Source: Centroberyx gerrardi (Eukaryota; Chordata; Actinopteri; Beryciformes; Berycidae). From it: 64,000 nt of DNA. Both the position numbers and the translations under genes were made by a program. This document shows positions 11,989 to 23,464 of this stretch, one piece after another. Under the pieces are notes generated by a model that ran no database searches, was not told the origin of the DNA, and worked only from the letters and a program-made list of their open reading frames with translations. Positions within the stretch are counted from its first letter, which is position 1, and every line of letters begins with the position of its first letter. The stretch is from the NCBI RefSeq assembly GCF_048128805.1, contig NC_136002.1:24817102-24881101 (forward strand). Reading direction: 5' to 3'.

Positions 11989-12009
11989 CCCCCCCCCCCC
12001 CCCCCCCCC
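11989..12009. repeat. Homopolymer C run
   Basis: Twenty-one consecutive C bases. Such runs are prone to length error in assemblies. Confidence 0.95.
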
Positions 12010-12019
12010 GCCCCTCCTC

Positions 12020-13190
12020 CTGACCATCACAGCTGATCTGCTCCGTTTTCTGACTGCTATCATCAGCTCCTTCCTGACATATGGCTGCATGCCATCGGCC
12101 TTCAAGTCAGCTAGAGCTCCTTCATCCATAGTCCATCTGACATTTAATACTACAGACTGGTTTCACTACTTCCATTTCTTTCTAAAACACTTTAAACATG
12201 CTTCCTTTAACCAACTTTATCTGTCACAGAATAGCCTGTTGGACTCTAACCAGTCTGGCTACAAGGTGGCCATTTATTTTAAACAAAAAAGAAAAAAAAG
12301 AGCAAGTATACATATTATTGTACTTTTGTTGTACTTGCAAAAGGTACACTTGAGAATAATGTACAGTACTTAAAGTTGTACTTGTATTTATACTTGTTGA
12401 ATACTTTATACTTTTGCAAAAAGGTACTGAGTATAGTATACTTAGGCTTATACTTCTAATGATACTAGAAGTTATACTTTAAGTACAGTGACTTAAGTAT
12501 ACTTTAAGTATAGTTACTATAGTGTACTTTTATAGCCTAAAAAGTGGGTCAATTTAGGCCTAAGGAGTAATAAAAAAAGTATACTTATGAGTACACTAAC
12601 AGTTCCATTACGTTGATATACTTTTTACACTTAAGTATACTTTAAAAAGTAAATTAAAGACTTATACAACTTTTTTGTAACCACTCTTATCAGGTATTGT
12701 AGAGGGAGTCTGTATTCAACACAGCCTATTCACTGAGGTTCCCCTGGGCTCAGTCCTGGGCCCCCTCTTCTCTCTTTATACTGGCTTTTTTTTTTTGGCT
12801 CTGTCATCACATCCCACAACTTCTCCTGCCATTCCTATGCTGACAACAGTCAATTCTTCCTTTCTTTTCCTTCCTGTGACACTTCCTCTGACTTGCCTAC
12901 CTGACATCTTCAGTTGAATGTCCACCCACCACCTCAAGCTCAACCTTGACAAGACTGAGCCGCTCTTTCTCCCTCACACATCCTGCTCTCTGCAAGACCT
13001 CTCCACTACCACTGACAACACCACAGTGTCCGCCTGCCCAGACTGACAGGAATTTCATTGTGATCCTAGACAATCAGCTGTCATGCGAGGCCCACATCGC
13101 AGCCACCGCTTGATCCTGCAGGTTTGCACTCAGCAGTATTTGCTGAATCAGACCTGTCACCACTATAGACTCTGCTCATTCTGAAAAGGC
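12020..13190 (+). mobile_element. L2-type LINE reverse transcriptase fragment, split by an AT-rich insert
   Basis: Plus-strand conceptual translation gives reverse transcriptase blocks in order. MPSAFKSA and NQLYLSQNSLLDSNQSGYK lie near 12090-12260. The L-GSVLGPLLFSLYT block is near 12740-12785. The SHNFSCHSYADNSQFFLSF block, corresponding to the catalytic YADD region with its second aspartate changed, is near 12815-12865. HHLKLNLDKTEPLFLP and the downstream region run to about 13190. These are the L2/Maui-type LINE motifs common in fish. The two halves are separated by about 420 bp of unrelated repeat (12265-12685). Frame breaks, the N replacing the second catalytic D, and loss of both ends show it is dead. 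Confidence 0.75.
12265..12685. repeat. AGTATACTT-rich repeat inserted in the LINE
   Basis: The stretch is dominated by irregularly spaced copies of GTACTT, AGTATACTT and TTAAGTATAC in both orientations. It interrupts the reverse transcriptase between QSGYK and the GSVLGPLL block, which lie much closer together in intact L2 proteins. It is probably a separate insertion or a local expansion. Clear terminal inverted repeats and a target duplication were not found. Confidence 0.55.
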
Positions 13191-13536
13191 TCCTATCTTG
13201 CCTACTTCACTTCACATAGCTTCAAAACCTCTCCTATCCATCCCATGATTAAGTGGTATTGTGAGCACTCAGAGAGGGGAGGGGGGCTGCATTGCTTTAG
13301 GCTAGGCTTCATGTTTTTTTGTAGGTTAGCAAAGGCTTGTAATGCCTTGTAAGCTCTTTTGCCCTCACCCAAGCAGTGCAGCTTGTTGGAGTGGTTTATG
13401 GCACCCATGGCCTCCACAGCAGCTCTGAGCTCCACACTATTAGCTGATTTTAATGTTGGTGATTTAGGAATAAGCTTATTGTACTGATGCAATTATTGTA
13501 AGTACCATTCAAGGCAGGTGCTGGACCAGGAAGTGA

Positions 13537-13612
13537 TGCAATATTTAAGAAAGAAAGTCTGCACCACATAGAGGGAGCTATGGTGTGCAGACTTTCTTTC
13601 TTAAATATTGTA
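13537..13612. repeat. Near-perfect 76-bp inverted repeat (hairpin)
   Basis: The left arm (13537-13571) and right arm (13578-13612) are inverted copies over about 30 bp, including the shared core AATATTTAAGAAAGAAAGTC. They are separated by a 6-base loop, with only slight mismatch near the loop and at the outer end. It could be a foldback remnant of a DNA element or a transcribed hairpin. Nothing nearby identifies which. Confidence 0.85.
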
Positions 13613-14990
13613 TCCCTCTCTCAACTTTGAACTATCTAATAAAGGAAAAAAAACAAAACAAAAAAAAACAACATGTTAAAAAGCAATTTGTTAGTGTGTT
13701 GGTTTGGTGGCACAACCTCATTCCCAACAACCTTCCCCTGGTTGTTGGTAGTATATTTGCTGGTACATTGGTTTTGTTAGTATGTTGGTATAGTGGCTTA
13801 GAATAATCTCATTCCAAATCCTCCTTGCACCTCTTACCATAATCAGGGTCTGTATTCTAATTGGGGTTAACCCCAACCCCACCTTTTACCCCTCACCCAC
13901 ATGCACACACTCTCTCTCTCTGGTCTGGGCCACACAGCTCACTGTGTTTCATTTGACAAGTAAGTTTTTTTTTTAAAGAGTTTTAGTTGAGAAAAATGTT
14001 TGAACTGGACTGTTTTGCACCCATGAAGAGAGGGTTATTATTCTATTGAAGTTGAGAAAGGTGCCACATAAAACCATTCTCATCAGACTAAGCTTGGATA
14101 TTGTTTTCCTTTATTTATTTGAAATAAGGCCTCAGTGTTTGTGTTAACCTAGTTGGAGTTGCCATTCTTGAACTTGTCCTTCTTTCATCATTTCATCTTT
14201 CTTTTGAAAGATGTACTGCCAGTCTGAATGGATGTTTTCCCTCCAAAAGGGTTGTTACATCACATCCTGTGTATCGGAAAATATATCACATTTCCAAACT
14301 ATCCCACTCCTGGGTTGAGCTGTAGTGCCAAAGTAATTCAAGGTTAGATGCATTGCAAGGAGGAAAAAGTCGGCCTTTAACAGTAACAATAGTGTGTATA
14401 TATCCATAACTAACTATCCATATATACCCACAACTCAAAAAGAAAGGAAAACGACATAGATTAGATACAATATACATGTAGATTAGCTGGTTCTGAACCC
14501 ATCTTCTGAATGGTTTTCCAAATCCAACCAGTCCATATCACACCAACATAAATCACTTCTTCCATTATATCTTAATTAATATTAATAATTAATATATCAT
14601 CATATCACACTCTTTTGAAGCATAGTGGATTGCAAACATGTGATTGAAATGTGTGTCATACTGCAGGTAAACATTAAAAAGGATTAAAAGGATTTTAAAT
14701 CAAAACCGTCATGTAATCTTATATTATTGATCTGACTTACACAAAGCCCCCCCCCCACCATCCCAGAGGAGGAAAAAGGTGATGTAAGCGAGTCTTGTGG
14801 TGATATTAAAACACAGCAAGATGGACAGGGCAGCTCAGAACATTAGCAACACTTTCAAAGTGACATCTCATATTTTGTCCAGGAGATGTAGCCTAACTCT
14901 TAACTGCTTCAGACATTTACTTGCTTTACAATACTGTGATTTCATGACTGTTTTTTCTCCTAGGTTTTTCCGAAACACCGCTAAGTAAAT
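13613..14990. other. Intergenic stretch upstream of an OR gene
   Basis: AT-rich DNA with short low-complexity runs, including a C run near 14748. It must hold the promoter and any non-coding 5' exon of the receptor at 14991. The only element I can point to is its 3' splice site, TTTTTTCTCCTAG ending at 14963. No coding gene was recognised. Confidence 0.4.
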
Positions 14991-15926
14991 ATGAAAAACG
15001 AATCCCTCGGTGTCAGCTCTGAGTTAAGCCTGGACCCGTTTATTATTCCGCCTGGAGGAAAGTATCCTATATTTCTTCTTGGTATTATTATTTATTTTTT
15101 CGGCATATTCTGCAACCTGACCTTGTTGACTTTAATTATTCTGCAGAGGAACCTTCACAAGCCAATGTATTTCATCCTGTTTAGTCTTCCGCTCAATGAT
15201 CTGATTGGCATAACTGCAATGCTCCCGAAGGTGCTTTCAGACATCGTGACGGGGACAAATAAGGTTTACTATCCTCTCTGTGTTTTACAAGGCTTCCTGC
15301 TCCACATGTATGGTGGAGGAGTTTTGTTTATTCTTGCAGCGATGTCCTTTGACCGTTATGTCGCCATCTGTATGCCGTTACGCTACAACTCAGTTATGAC
15401 GCCCAGAGTCATCGTTTGTATCATCTCTCTGGCTTGGGGTCTTGACTTTGTCTTGATTGTATCATTGTTCTCTTTGCAGACGAGGCTTCCCAGGTGTAAA
15501 TCTTCTATTATGAATGTGTTCTGTGATAACCCATCTCTCCTGAAGCTCACATGTGGCAACACCACAATCAATAATATCATCGGGTTGTTTAACACAGCTG
15601 TCATGCAACTTGTAAGTGTGTCCATTCAGATGTTTTCCTATGTGAAGATTCTGATCACCTGCCTGGTCACGAGGAAGTCTGAGGCAAAGACGAAAGCTGT
15701 GAACACATGTGTCGCCCAGTTGGTCATATTCATCATATTTGAGATTGTGGGGACGTTCACCATTTTGTCACACAGGTTCAAAAATGTCTCGGCCGACTTA
15801 CAAAAGATAATGGGCATGCTAATATTTATTGTGCCTCCACTTCTGAATCCGATTGTTTATGGGCTGAATACGAGTGAAATACGAAGCACTCTCCTGAGAG
15901 TCTTTGAAAATAAAGTGTCAGTCTAA
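14991..15926 (+). CDS. Odorant receptor, set A (intact, 311 aa)
   Basis: An intact single-exon odorant receptor of standard length. There is a glycosylation site at N3. TM1 lies around residues 26-51 with CN at 41-42. LHKPMY is at 55-60, followed by LPLNDLIG. SFDRYVAIC starts at 119, with DRY at 121-123. The second extracellular loop has FCDNPSLLKLTC. INNIIGLF introduces TM5, and TM7 has NPIVY at 286-290. The tail is short and basic/acidic. The ATG lies 27 bases after a 3' splice site (CTCCTAG ending 14963), so a non-coding upstream exon is likely. Motifs group it with the genes at 6085, 20861 and 26414. Ligand unknown. Confidence 0.94.
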   Translation: MKNESLGVSSELSLDPFIIPPGGKYPIFLLGIIIYFFGIFCNLTLLTLIILQRNLHKPMYFILFSLPLNDLIGITAMLPKVLSDIVTGTNKVYYPLCVLQGFLLHMYGGGVLFILAAMSFDRYVAICMPLRYNSVMTPRVIVCIISLAWGLDFVLIVSLFSLQTRLPRCKSSIMNVFCDNPSLLKLTCGNTTINNIIGLFNTAVMQLVSVSIQMFSYVKILITCLVTRKSEAKTKAVNTCVAQLVIFIIFEIVGTFTILSHRFKNVSADLQKIMGMLIFIVPPLLNPIVYGLNTSEIRSTLLRVFENKVSV

Positions 15927-16970
15927 ATCTTTGCCGTCATACACAGGTGCTTACTGTAACAGTGTAACCTTTTTGACTCACAACCACCGTGAAAGAGCAA
16001 TTGGGGGTACGGAAAACCAACATCATACTGTGCTAAACAATGTTCTTTATTCCTATCACTGAAAAAAAAAAAGGTTTACTATTCATATGGTCTGATGGAA
16101 CTAAACAGAGTGATTTAACCCAGGGTTTTAAAATAGGTTGCTGATGGATAATTTACTTTCTCTGCAGCTTAGACCACATTGCCATTGTAAAACATAACTC
16201 CTTTTGATGCAAGAACCATCTACTCAAGAACCGTAACAGATACTTTTGGAACCTGATGGATACGAACAGTTATGCACGGATCCATAACAATCACTCAAGT
16301 ACCACAACCGCTGAAAACCTGTCCGTTCTATATGAAAAGACTGATTGAATCTCAAATGGCAAGTGGTGCTTCAAAGGTTCAGTAAAAAAAAACACACAAA
16401 CAAGCATTTAGCCCAATAAGGAACCATTTAGAAACGTCATTTTGTGTGGAAATGCTGGAGGAAATTATGCTGTAGATTTACTATCATTTTTTACTCTATA
16501 CAACATGATGGAAAAGTAAAAAAAAAAAAAATAAGGAGAGGCCGATGATGTTTTGTATAACTTGGGGAACATAGACACACTTAGTAAACAATAGTCAAGT
16601 TTTAAGAGTGTTAAAACTTGACTAATTGTATGTATGTTAATATGGTTTTAATATATAAGGCTGTTACTTCAAGGTACAGTCTTTAGAACATGTTAATAGG
16701 CTATGTACTCTTGTTACAACTTCAGAATAAAATGTTTTTTCATTGTAATCTCTTGTATTGTGTTTGTATTAGTATGTACATCTGTGTTTGTTATGTGAAC
16801 CTGGGCAGTCTGTAATCCTGAGTTGAGGTATTACAGTCTCATACATATGTTATATGTAATTTATTTAATTACATTTTTATTGAAAGTGTTCAGTTAAACT
16901 GCCTCTGGAATTCTGCAGTCTATTCCTCTTCACATTTAATGAGAGGGTTTGTTAAATTTTTTGTAAAGGA
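15927..16970. other. Intergenic stretch downstream of an OR gene
   Basis: AT-rich DNA with no recognisable gene. A small perfect hairpin at 16592-16623 and a possible polyadenylation signal AATAAA at 16726-16731, about 800 bases after the receptor stop, are the only items seen. Confidence 0.4.
16592..16623. repeat. Perfect 13-bp-stem hairpin
   Basis: TAGTCAAGTTTTA and its exact inverted copy flank a 6-base loop. It lies in a likely 3' region of the receptor at 14991. Function unknown. Confidence 0.8.
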
Positions 16971-16996
16971 GAGTGAACTCTGTAGTATTGGCAGTG

Positions 16997-17188
16997 ATGT
17001 TGATACTTATTTTTATTCAAGTGTCATGTACTCTGAGGTGCCTAGCCTGCCAGGAGTGTACAACGCAAGAAACTCTAGATCCACATCATGCTGCAATTGT
17101 ATACATACATAAAGATAATCCGAAACAAACACAAATAAGCATAACGCATACAAAGAATGATGATGTTTTCAGTATGTTTCACAAATAA
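16997..17188 (+). other. Short secreted-peptide-like open stretch (Ly6-like start, unproven)
   Basis: From the ATG at about 16997 the frame reads MLILIFIQVSCTLRCLACQE followed by CTTQ. This is a hydrophobic signal-peptide-like run, then a cysteine spacing like the start of an Ly6/uPAR (LU) domain. The rest shows no further cysteines or the CN ending of LU domains, and the frame closes at residue 63. It could be the first coding exon of a small secreted protein, a relic, or chance. I could not find a following exon. Confidence 0.2.
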
Positions 17189-18168
17189 AATTTGCAATAT
17201 AGACTCCAATTTTCTGAGACATATCTCAAGTCTTTCATATTCATCTAATCAAAACAAATGAACAAAAGTGCAACTTATTCAAGCCAGAATATAATGATTT
17301 TCACTTTTCAAGTTTTGCTAGATCACATATATTCTGTCATCCTCTGGTTTACCACTGAACATATTTATTTCTATAGCTAATGCAGTGTACACAACCTTAA
17401 TTATGCAAAGAGAGATCTTTGGCTGTGTGATACAGGAGATCCAAAATTGTTATTCTTACTGAGAAAATATGCTCTTATTTCTGGCTTATATCAAATATCA
17501 GCATACAAGTTTTCTTTGTCAGGAAGATGTATATCACATTGTAGTTTAGTGTGATAAATGAACTGTAAATATATAACATAATGACAGAGGTTTCTGATTA
17601 AATATGATCAGTACAGGCTCCCACCTTCTGAAAACCATATTTTGTCAAATAGAAACCCAGACACTTCAAGACAATTATGAATATCATGCTGTTGCGATTA
17701 TGCCCCAGTATTGCAGTGGAACCTGAAGGTAATTTGTTTGAAGATTTGAGGACGGTTTTATAATACCACTGGGAAGGAAAAAGAAACAATGGTACATGGC
17801 CCAAGACTGATAATGTATAATATATCCTATTTATCTATTGTTATTTTAGTGTCAGAAAAGTGGCATAATGGAGCTTTATCATATCTACTTTTTGTTGCCA
17901 CCTTGTAAATCTATTTTCTAACATTTGTAGAGGTTCTGTTTTTTATCCGATTGTTTTTTTGTCTCCTGGCTGTGCCTTGTCCCCATGCTGAACGCTGACC
18001 TGCTTGGCTGAATCATTCGCATTGAGCAGAAGTTTTTCTTTTTGAGAAAAATACTCTGGGAAATGTGGCACGGTGGTGCATCCAGGATCACAAAATAATC
18101 CTTTCATCCAATTTGATCAAAGCCCCCGCTCTACTGCACTTGGCTACTTATCTATCAGCACAAAATTT
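17189..18168. other. Intergenic stretch, nothing recognised
   Basis: AT-rich DNA. No coding motif, SINE head or delimited element was seen here. Confidence 0.4.
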
Positions 18169-18735
18169 TAAGCTGCAATATGCAACTTTTTTGACATTAA
18201 AATAACAATAAATAAAAAGGATATACTATATATTACCAGTCTGTGTGTATCTGTGACCCTGTGTGTAAATGCCTTAATTCCATCGTTTGGCAGAAATTGG
18301 CTTTTCAATGATGTTTGGGATATTTTGGGGTATATACTGTTTACTGTTTACCGTTTACGTACGAGCACGGCAAGTGGTGAGCTGTTTTTTGGCTATCAAG
18401 ATGAGGCTAGCGGCACAGCGCAGGGAAGTCACGACAACAACAACAGCAATGGTGGAAAACAGTGAGAAAGAAGAGTGAAGTTAAATGTGCAGCAGACAAG
18501 ACTCATTCAAAAACATTCGCATTGTTTTTTACTGCAGATTGCCTGCGTTCAGTGTCTGCTTCTTCAATCCCTGAACAGATGCCGATTACCTCAGCTTCAG
18601 CCTAGATGCAAAGTAGACAGCTCATCAAGATGAGTGACAAGTGTTTGGATGGGAACTTGACCAACTGAGCGAGGAGGGCAGGACTAGCTAACACTTTGTG
18701 GACTAAAGGCGAAAAGTTGCATACTGTAGCTTTAA
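18169..18735. mobile_element. MITE-like TIR element
   Basis: The left end, TTAAGCTGCAATATGCAACT, is matched on the right by the inverted TTTAAAGCTACAGTATGCAA. About 525 bp lie between, with no recognisable transposase. The flanking TTTAA on both sides could be the target duplication or part of the ends. The right end abuts another repeat-like segment (AGCTGGAATAAGCG...) that runs to about 18950. Confidence 0.7.
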
Positions 18736-18960
18736 AGCTGGAATAAGCGAAATTTTCTGACCACTAGAGGGCGACAGGAACTGCAGCACATTTGTAAAGA
18801 AGCTCACAGCAAAGCCACTAGCGCAAACCACTACGGAGGCTAATAGCTAAGCTAACCGTACCTGCAGCGAAGTCCCACCAGTTACCAGTCTTGCTTTGAC
18901 AGAACTTTCTCCCATTGAAGGTTACATGTCCCACAATGACAAGTGAAGAGGTAGGTAAAG

Positions 18961-19869
18961 TAGGGCTGGGCGATATGGCAAAAATCTTTATCACGATATA
19001 AAAAAATTTTATCAGTCGATATCGATATATATCACAATATAAACTAAATAATTTTTGTCAGGCTTAAAGATTACCTTTTGAATGAAAGCTGAAGATACCA
19101 ATGTTATTTGGAGGCTTTATTTTCAATCAGAAGAGAACATGAAAACGAGGTCTACTGTTAAGTGCCTGCCAAAAAACAAATGTAAGGTAGTCATTTCCGG
19201 TCAGCATATATCCTTTGTGCAAAATACAGCATTTACATAACTAATCAATAGGATATTGAATGCCTGAAATCTAAAATCTGGCAACTCACATGATTTACAA
19301 AGATTCCCTCTGAGCCGACACTCGAACGGTGAACTAATTTCTTTCTTTGCCTTCCTTCCACCACTCTTCTCAACTTCAGCAACCAAAACAGAAAGCACGT
19401 GTAGGATTTACAGCAACTACCGCAATGCGAGGCAGGACTGCGCTTGAAGCGCTGGTGCTGAGCGCTTTGGTATGGAGATTTTTTCCTATCTTTAATCAAG
19501 AGCGTGGTCTTTCAATTTGAGAGCATGATTTATTGATTTCACGTTCAAATTTTGTAATGCTTTCCCTCAAACCCTGTCCTCGCACTCAAATATCTCCTGC
19601 TTGCACTTAGATTTGCTCTGCTTCTGCTCAAACTGTATGCTTGCACTCAGATATAATGTTGCTTGCACACAGATTTCCTGCGCTCCAGCTTCAGCCCTTC
19701 TCCTCGCACTCAGGCTGCTTCTGTGCGCTCGTGAAACGTCTGCTCTCGGATTTCTGCTCTGCTCTCGGATTTCTGCTCTGCTCTCGGATTTTTTGTGCAA
19801 CAACCCTGTCAAAATTCCCCAACCAATAGAATGCGATAGATATCGTTATCGTTTTATCGCCCAGCCCTA
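18961..19869. mobile_element. hAT-type non-autonomous element (TAGGGCTGGGCGATA ends)
   Basis: The left end TAGGGCTGGGCGATATGG and the inverted right end TAGGGCTGGGCGATAAAACG match over the first 15 bases, with related AT-rich subterminal sequence. These are ends I recognise from abundant teleost hAT-type elements. Flanking octamers AGGTAAAG and GTAGCAAG agree only partly, so the target duplication is unclear. The interior holds direct copies of GCTCTCGGATTTCTGCTCT near 19739-19795 and no intact coding region. Confidence 0.75.
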
Positions 19870-20354
19870 GTAGCAAGTTTACTAGATTACTAAGTTTATT
19901 CGCTCGCTTCATCGATTCCGCCAACATGAGAACATTTTCAGCAATAGGAGGGTGTGAGGGCCACTTTTAAACAACAAGGGAGGTGCCAAGCTAGTTTTAA
20001 AAAAAAGGAGAAAAAAAATGGAAAATGTATAGAAAATCAAACGAAAAACAAGGCATCTGTTTTGTAAGTCCTCAACACGTTTGAACAGGAAAACAGGAAA
20101 ATCAATTATACAATCTTAAAGGACAAATCATGTTAGAATATTACATTACGCAAAAGGAAGGGTTATATTCCTCCAGCGACATAATAAACTATAATTTCCA
20201 CAAGGTTTAAAGATTTCAGCCAGGACACATATAATAAAAAAAATAATGATACCAACTATTAAGATAAGAAGATAATATAGCACTTTATTGAGGCCCTTGG
20301 TAAAATTCAGGTGCCACAGTAACAATTGGCGGACAATGGGTGGGATGGAGTGGG

Positions 20355-20380
20355 GTGTGTGTGTGTGTGGGGGGGGGGTC
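20355..20380. repeat. (GT)n and G-run microsatellite
   Basis: A GTGTGT run passes into nine or ten consecutive G bases. The stretches 19870-20354 and 20381-20820 hold no gene I recognise. Confidence 0.85.
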
Positions 20381-20860
20381 CAGGGTCCAGGTTATTGTGC
20401 AAGTTACAGTTTTAATATAAACCTATCTAAATTTTGTAGAAAATGTTTCTTTCTGCCTGTCATTTATGTTTCTGTCTTTAAAAAGTTAGTCTTGTGTAAA
20501 TATGGCATTATGGGCAACTATTTTGAAACGGCATAATAAAGTTTTTTTTAACCCACTATTTCAGTTCAACAAAAACATTCTGCATGTACTCTTGGGCAAT
20601 CTGATGGGTTGTCCTTGTGCTTCAACGCCAATAAAAGAGTGTGTCTTTTACAGCACATCTTATGTTACAGTTCCACTGTTGTTGAGGCTTAACATACCGT
20701 ACAGTGCAAGAGGTAAGATAACAGCCAAATTAACCTACAGCAATTAATGTATCATGATATTGTTTCAGTTTGAGATTGTTCCTTCACTGTGCAAGGGTTT
20801 TATATCACTCTTTTTTTCAACAGGAGGAACCAGCAATAACAACAACATAGTATAATAATA

Positions 20861-21808
20861 ATGGCATGTACAAATGCCTCTCTTACTTGTGGGACTTTAC
20901 TGACAATGGAATCATTATCTTTATCCCCTGCAAATATTTACCCAGCATTCCTTTTTGGCACCCTTACGTATGTAATTATTCTCTTTTGCAATTTGCTGGT
21001 ATTAACGACTATTGCCATGAATAGGAAGCTGCATAAGCCCATGTTCATCCTGCTCTTCAACTTGCCCATAAGCGACATGATGGGTGCCACGGCTTTTTTC
21101 CCTCAGCTCGTGCTCAGCATTTTGTCACAGAGCAGATTGATTTCCTACCCTGCATGTTACGTTCAGGCTCTGCTGATTCACCTCTACGGTTCGGGAAACT
21201 TACTCATCTTAACTGCCATGGCGTATGACAGGTATATTGCTATATGTTTTCCTTTGAGGTATAACTCTATCATGACTCAAAATAACTTGGTGAGAATTAT
21301 TACTTTCATATGGCTCATAGATTTCTCGTTGATCCTGCTACTGCTTGGTCTGGTCACACGGTTCAAAGTTTGCAGGACAAATATAGTGGATGTATACTGT
21401 AATAATCCGTCATTAGTGAAGCTGGTGTGCGAAGACACTAGTGTGAACAACTACTATGGGTTGTTTGTTACAACCCTCATGCTGGGCGGATCACTGACAG
21501 TGATTGTGTACACATACATCCAGATCTTGCGTACTTGTGTAATGACGAAGCAGTCGGACGCCCGGAGGAAAGCCCTTCAGACATGCGGCACACATCTAGT
21601 AGTTTTCTTAATCCTACAGGTCAACTCTGCCTTTTCAGTGCTTTCTCACCGCTTTGAGAGTGTGTCCCCTTACATGAGAAGGGTTCTTGGTGTGTCAATT
21701 CTAGTTTTCCCCCCCTTTTTGGACCCGCTCATATACGGACTGAAAACAAAAGAACTCAGGCAAAGTATAATGGTCTTCCTCAAAAGAAATGTGAGATCAA
21801 GCCAGTAG
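20861..21808 (+). CDS. Odorant receptor, set A, with DPLIY in TM7 (intact, 315 aa)
   Basis: An intact single-exon odorant receptor. N-terminal N5 is in a glycosylation sequon. TM1 spans about 28-53 with CN at 43-44. LHKPMF is at 57-62, followed by LPISDMMG (set A usually has NDLIG). AYDRYIAIC starts at 121, with DRY at 123-125. The second loop has YCNNPSLVKLVC, and TM6 has KALQTCGTHL. TM7 reads DPLIY at 288-292, so the usual asparagine of NPxxY is aspartate (codon GAC). DPxxY is known in some other class A receptors and need not abolish signalling. The first ATG lies 37 bases after an acceptor CAACAG ending at 20823; a second in-frame Met is at residue 16. Ligand unknown. Confidence 0.93.
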   Translation: MACTNASLTCGTLLTMESLSLSPANIYPAFLFGTLTYVIILFCNLLVLTTIAMNRKLHKPMFILLFNLPISDMMGATAFFPQLVLSILSQSRLISYPACYVQALLIHLYGSGNLLILTAMAYDRYIAICFPLRYNSIMTQNNLVRIITFIWLIDFSLILLLLGLVTRFKVCRTNIVDVYCNNPSLVKLVCEDTSVNNYYGLFVTTLMLGGSLTVIVYTYIQILRTCVMTKQSDARRKALQTCGTHLVVFLILQVNSAFSVLSHRFESVSPYMRRVLGVSILVFPPFLDPLIYGLKTKELRQSIMVFLKRNVRSSQ

Positions 21809-23464
21809 TGACAGGAAACACAAGCCTTGAATTTTGGCTTTTGTGCTGTATCTATTACCTTTCCAAAATACGTGGGGTGATCAAACCTTTATTTTTTTAT
21901 GGCAACATTATGAATCAATGCATCATGTTGTATGTATGGACACAGCCTGTGTTCATTTTGACATCAAAGTCTAGCAGAGATAGAGCCTCTTTGTACAGGC
22001 AAAATAATTAATACGGAATACTTGCCATATAATGTAAAAATAAAAACAATGAATGTGACTAAGTTACACATTTCTATATCTCTATGTTCATATGTATGAA
22101 AATTACCATAATCTATATGGTTGGAAATAGTAAGGATCATGTGCAACAGCTGAGGTAATTTCTCATATTAATATATGATGAGGAAAATGATAACAGGCAC
22201 TGATGTGAAGGAAAGACCGAGAAAATGAATCACGTTAATGACAGATCCTGACATAATGGAAAAACTGCTGAGATGTATGAGGAAATTATCATATAATTTA
22301 TGTTTTGACAGTTGAGAATGTAAACTAATCTCACTGGAGATAAGGAACTGAAATGAAAAAGAACTGAACGGAAAATGTGGGAGAAAAATGTTACATGTAT
22401 GCAACCTTAGTAATTTCCTTGGTAATACATGCAATTAAAATTATTTAATAGCAAATTTAATGTCTGTGCATGTGTCTACGGATATTTGATATTTTTATAG
22501 TCCATGAGAAATAAAAGATGAACTATTCATGTGGAAAAGAAAAATATATACAGTATATTGTTTTAATGTGTGGAACCGTTATGATTTCTTTGATAAATGT
22601 TAATAAAAGTAATCTCAACGGCAAATTAAACTTTGCTGAGTGTGTGTCTATGCATATTTGATATTTTGTATAGTCAGTGAGAATAATGCCAGGATGATTT
22701 AAAGAGATTACAAGCAGAATTTCAGGTCTACCACTGTTAGCCCTGCAATAAAATGAAGCTTATTTGAATATAAAGAAACAAACACAGGATCAGAACACAA
22801 ATCATTCTGTAATTCACTACATTATCTACCTTTGGAAGAGAGTTGTTCATATTGACAAATATTGTCGGCCAAAGGACCAAAATAGATCAATACTAAACTG
22901 AAAGCCAGAAAAGAACTTGTGCCAGGACAGAACAGGCCATATTAGAGTGGGTACATCACGCAGTTTTAGAAATGCGGAACTAAACTGAGAGACAGTAAAC
23001 CTTTTCAGTGTGTTGAAAAGTTTTTAAATGCAAATGCACTAACTGCATTCATAGTCTGAAACATAAGAGGCTAAAATGAAAAGCATAAAGTCTATCAAAC
23101 GGAGTATATTAAAATTGTACTAAGCTTGATAAGCTAAAAGATGTGTTTGAGTCAAGCTTGCAGATTAAGAAAAATAGAAATGCAATTGTTTTCAATGGAT
23201 GAGGTCATTTTAAAATTCATAATGCCCTGTAGATAAAAGAGTATACATTGTATCATAAGGGTGTAGATTGTAAAAAGTTTTAAAATGTCAATGTGAACTT
23301 ACCAAAAGAAAGTGCGAGAAGAATCCTCTCCCAGCCTTTCCCTCAGTATTTGCTGGATTGTGGAGAGTGTATTCCTGTGAAGATGAGAAGAACACATTTC
23401 TAACACAAAGCACTATGTCATAAGATTATTCATAAACATTTTCATTAACATTATTATTACATTT
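21809..23464. other. Intergenic stretch with one local duplication
   Basis: AT-rich DNA without recognisable genes. A segment of about 75 bp around 22440-22515 recurs imperfectly at about 22607-22690, both containing TATTTGATATTTT and GTGAGAATAA-like parts. Nothing else was recognised. Confidence 0.4.

Noticed and set aside
18253-18478. Overlapping short open stretches with hydrophobic starts
   Set aside because: They lie inside a delimited TIR element and have no recognisable domain.
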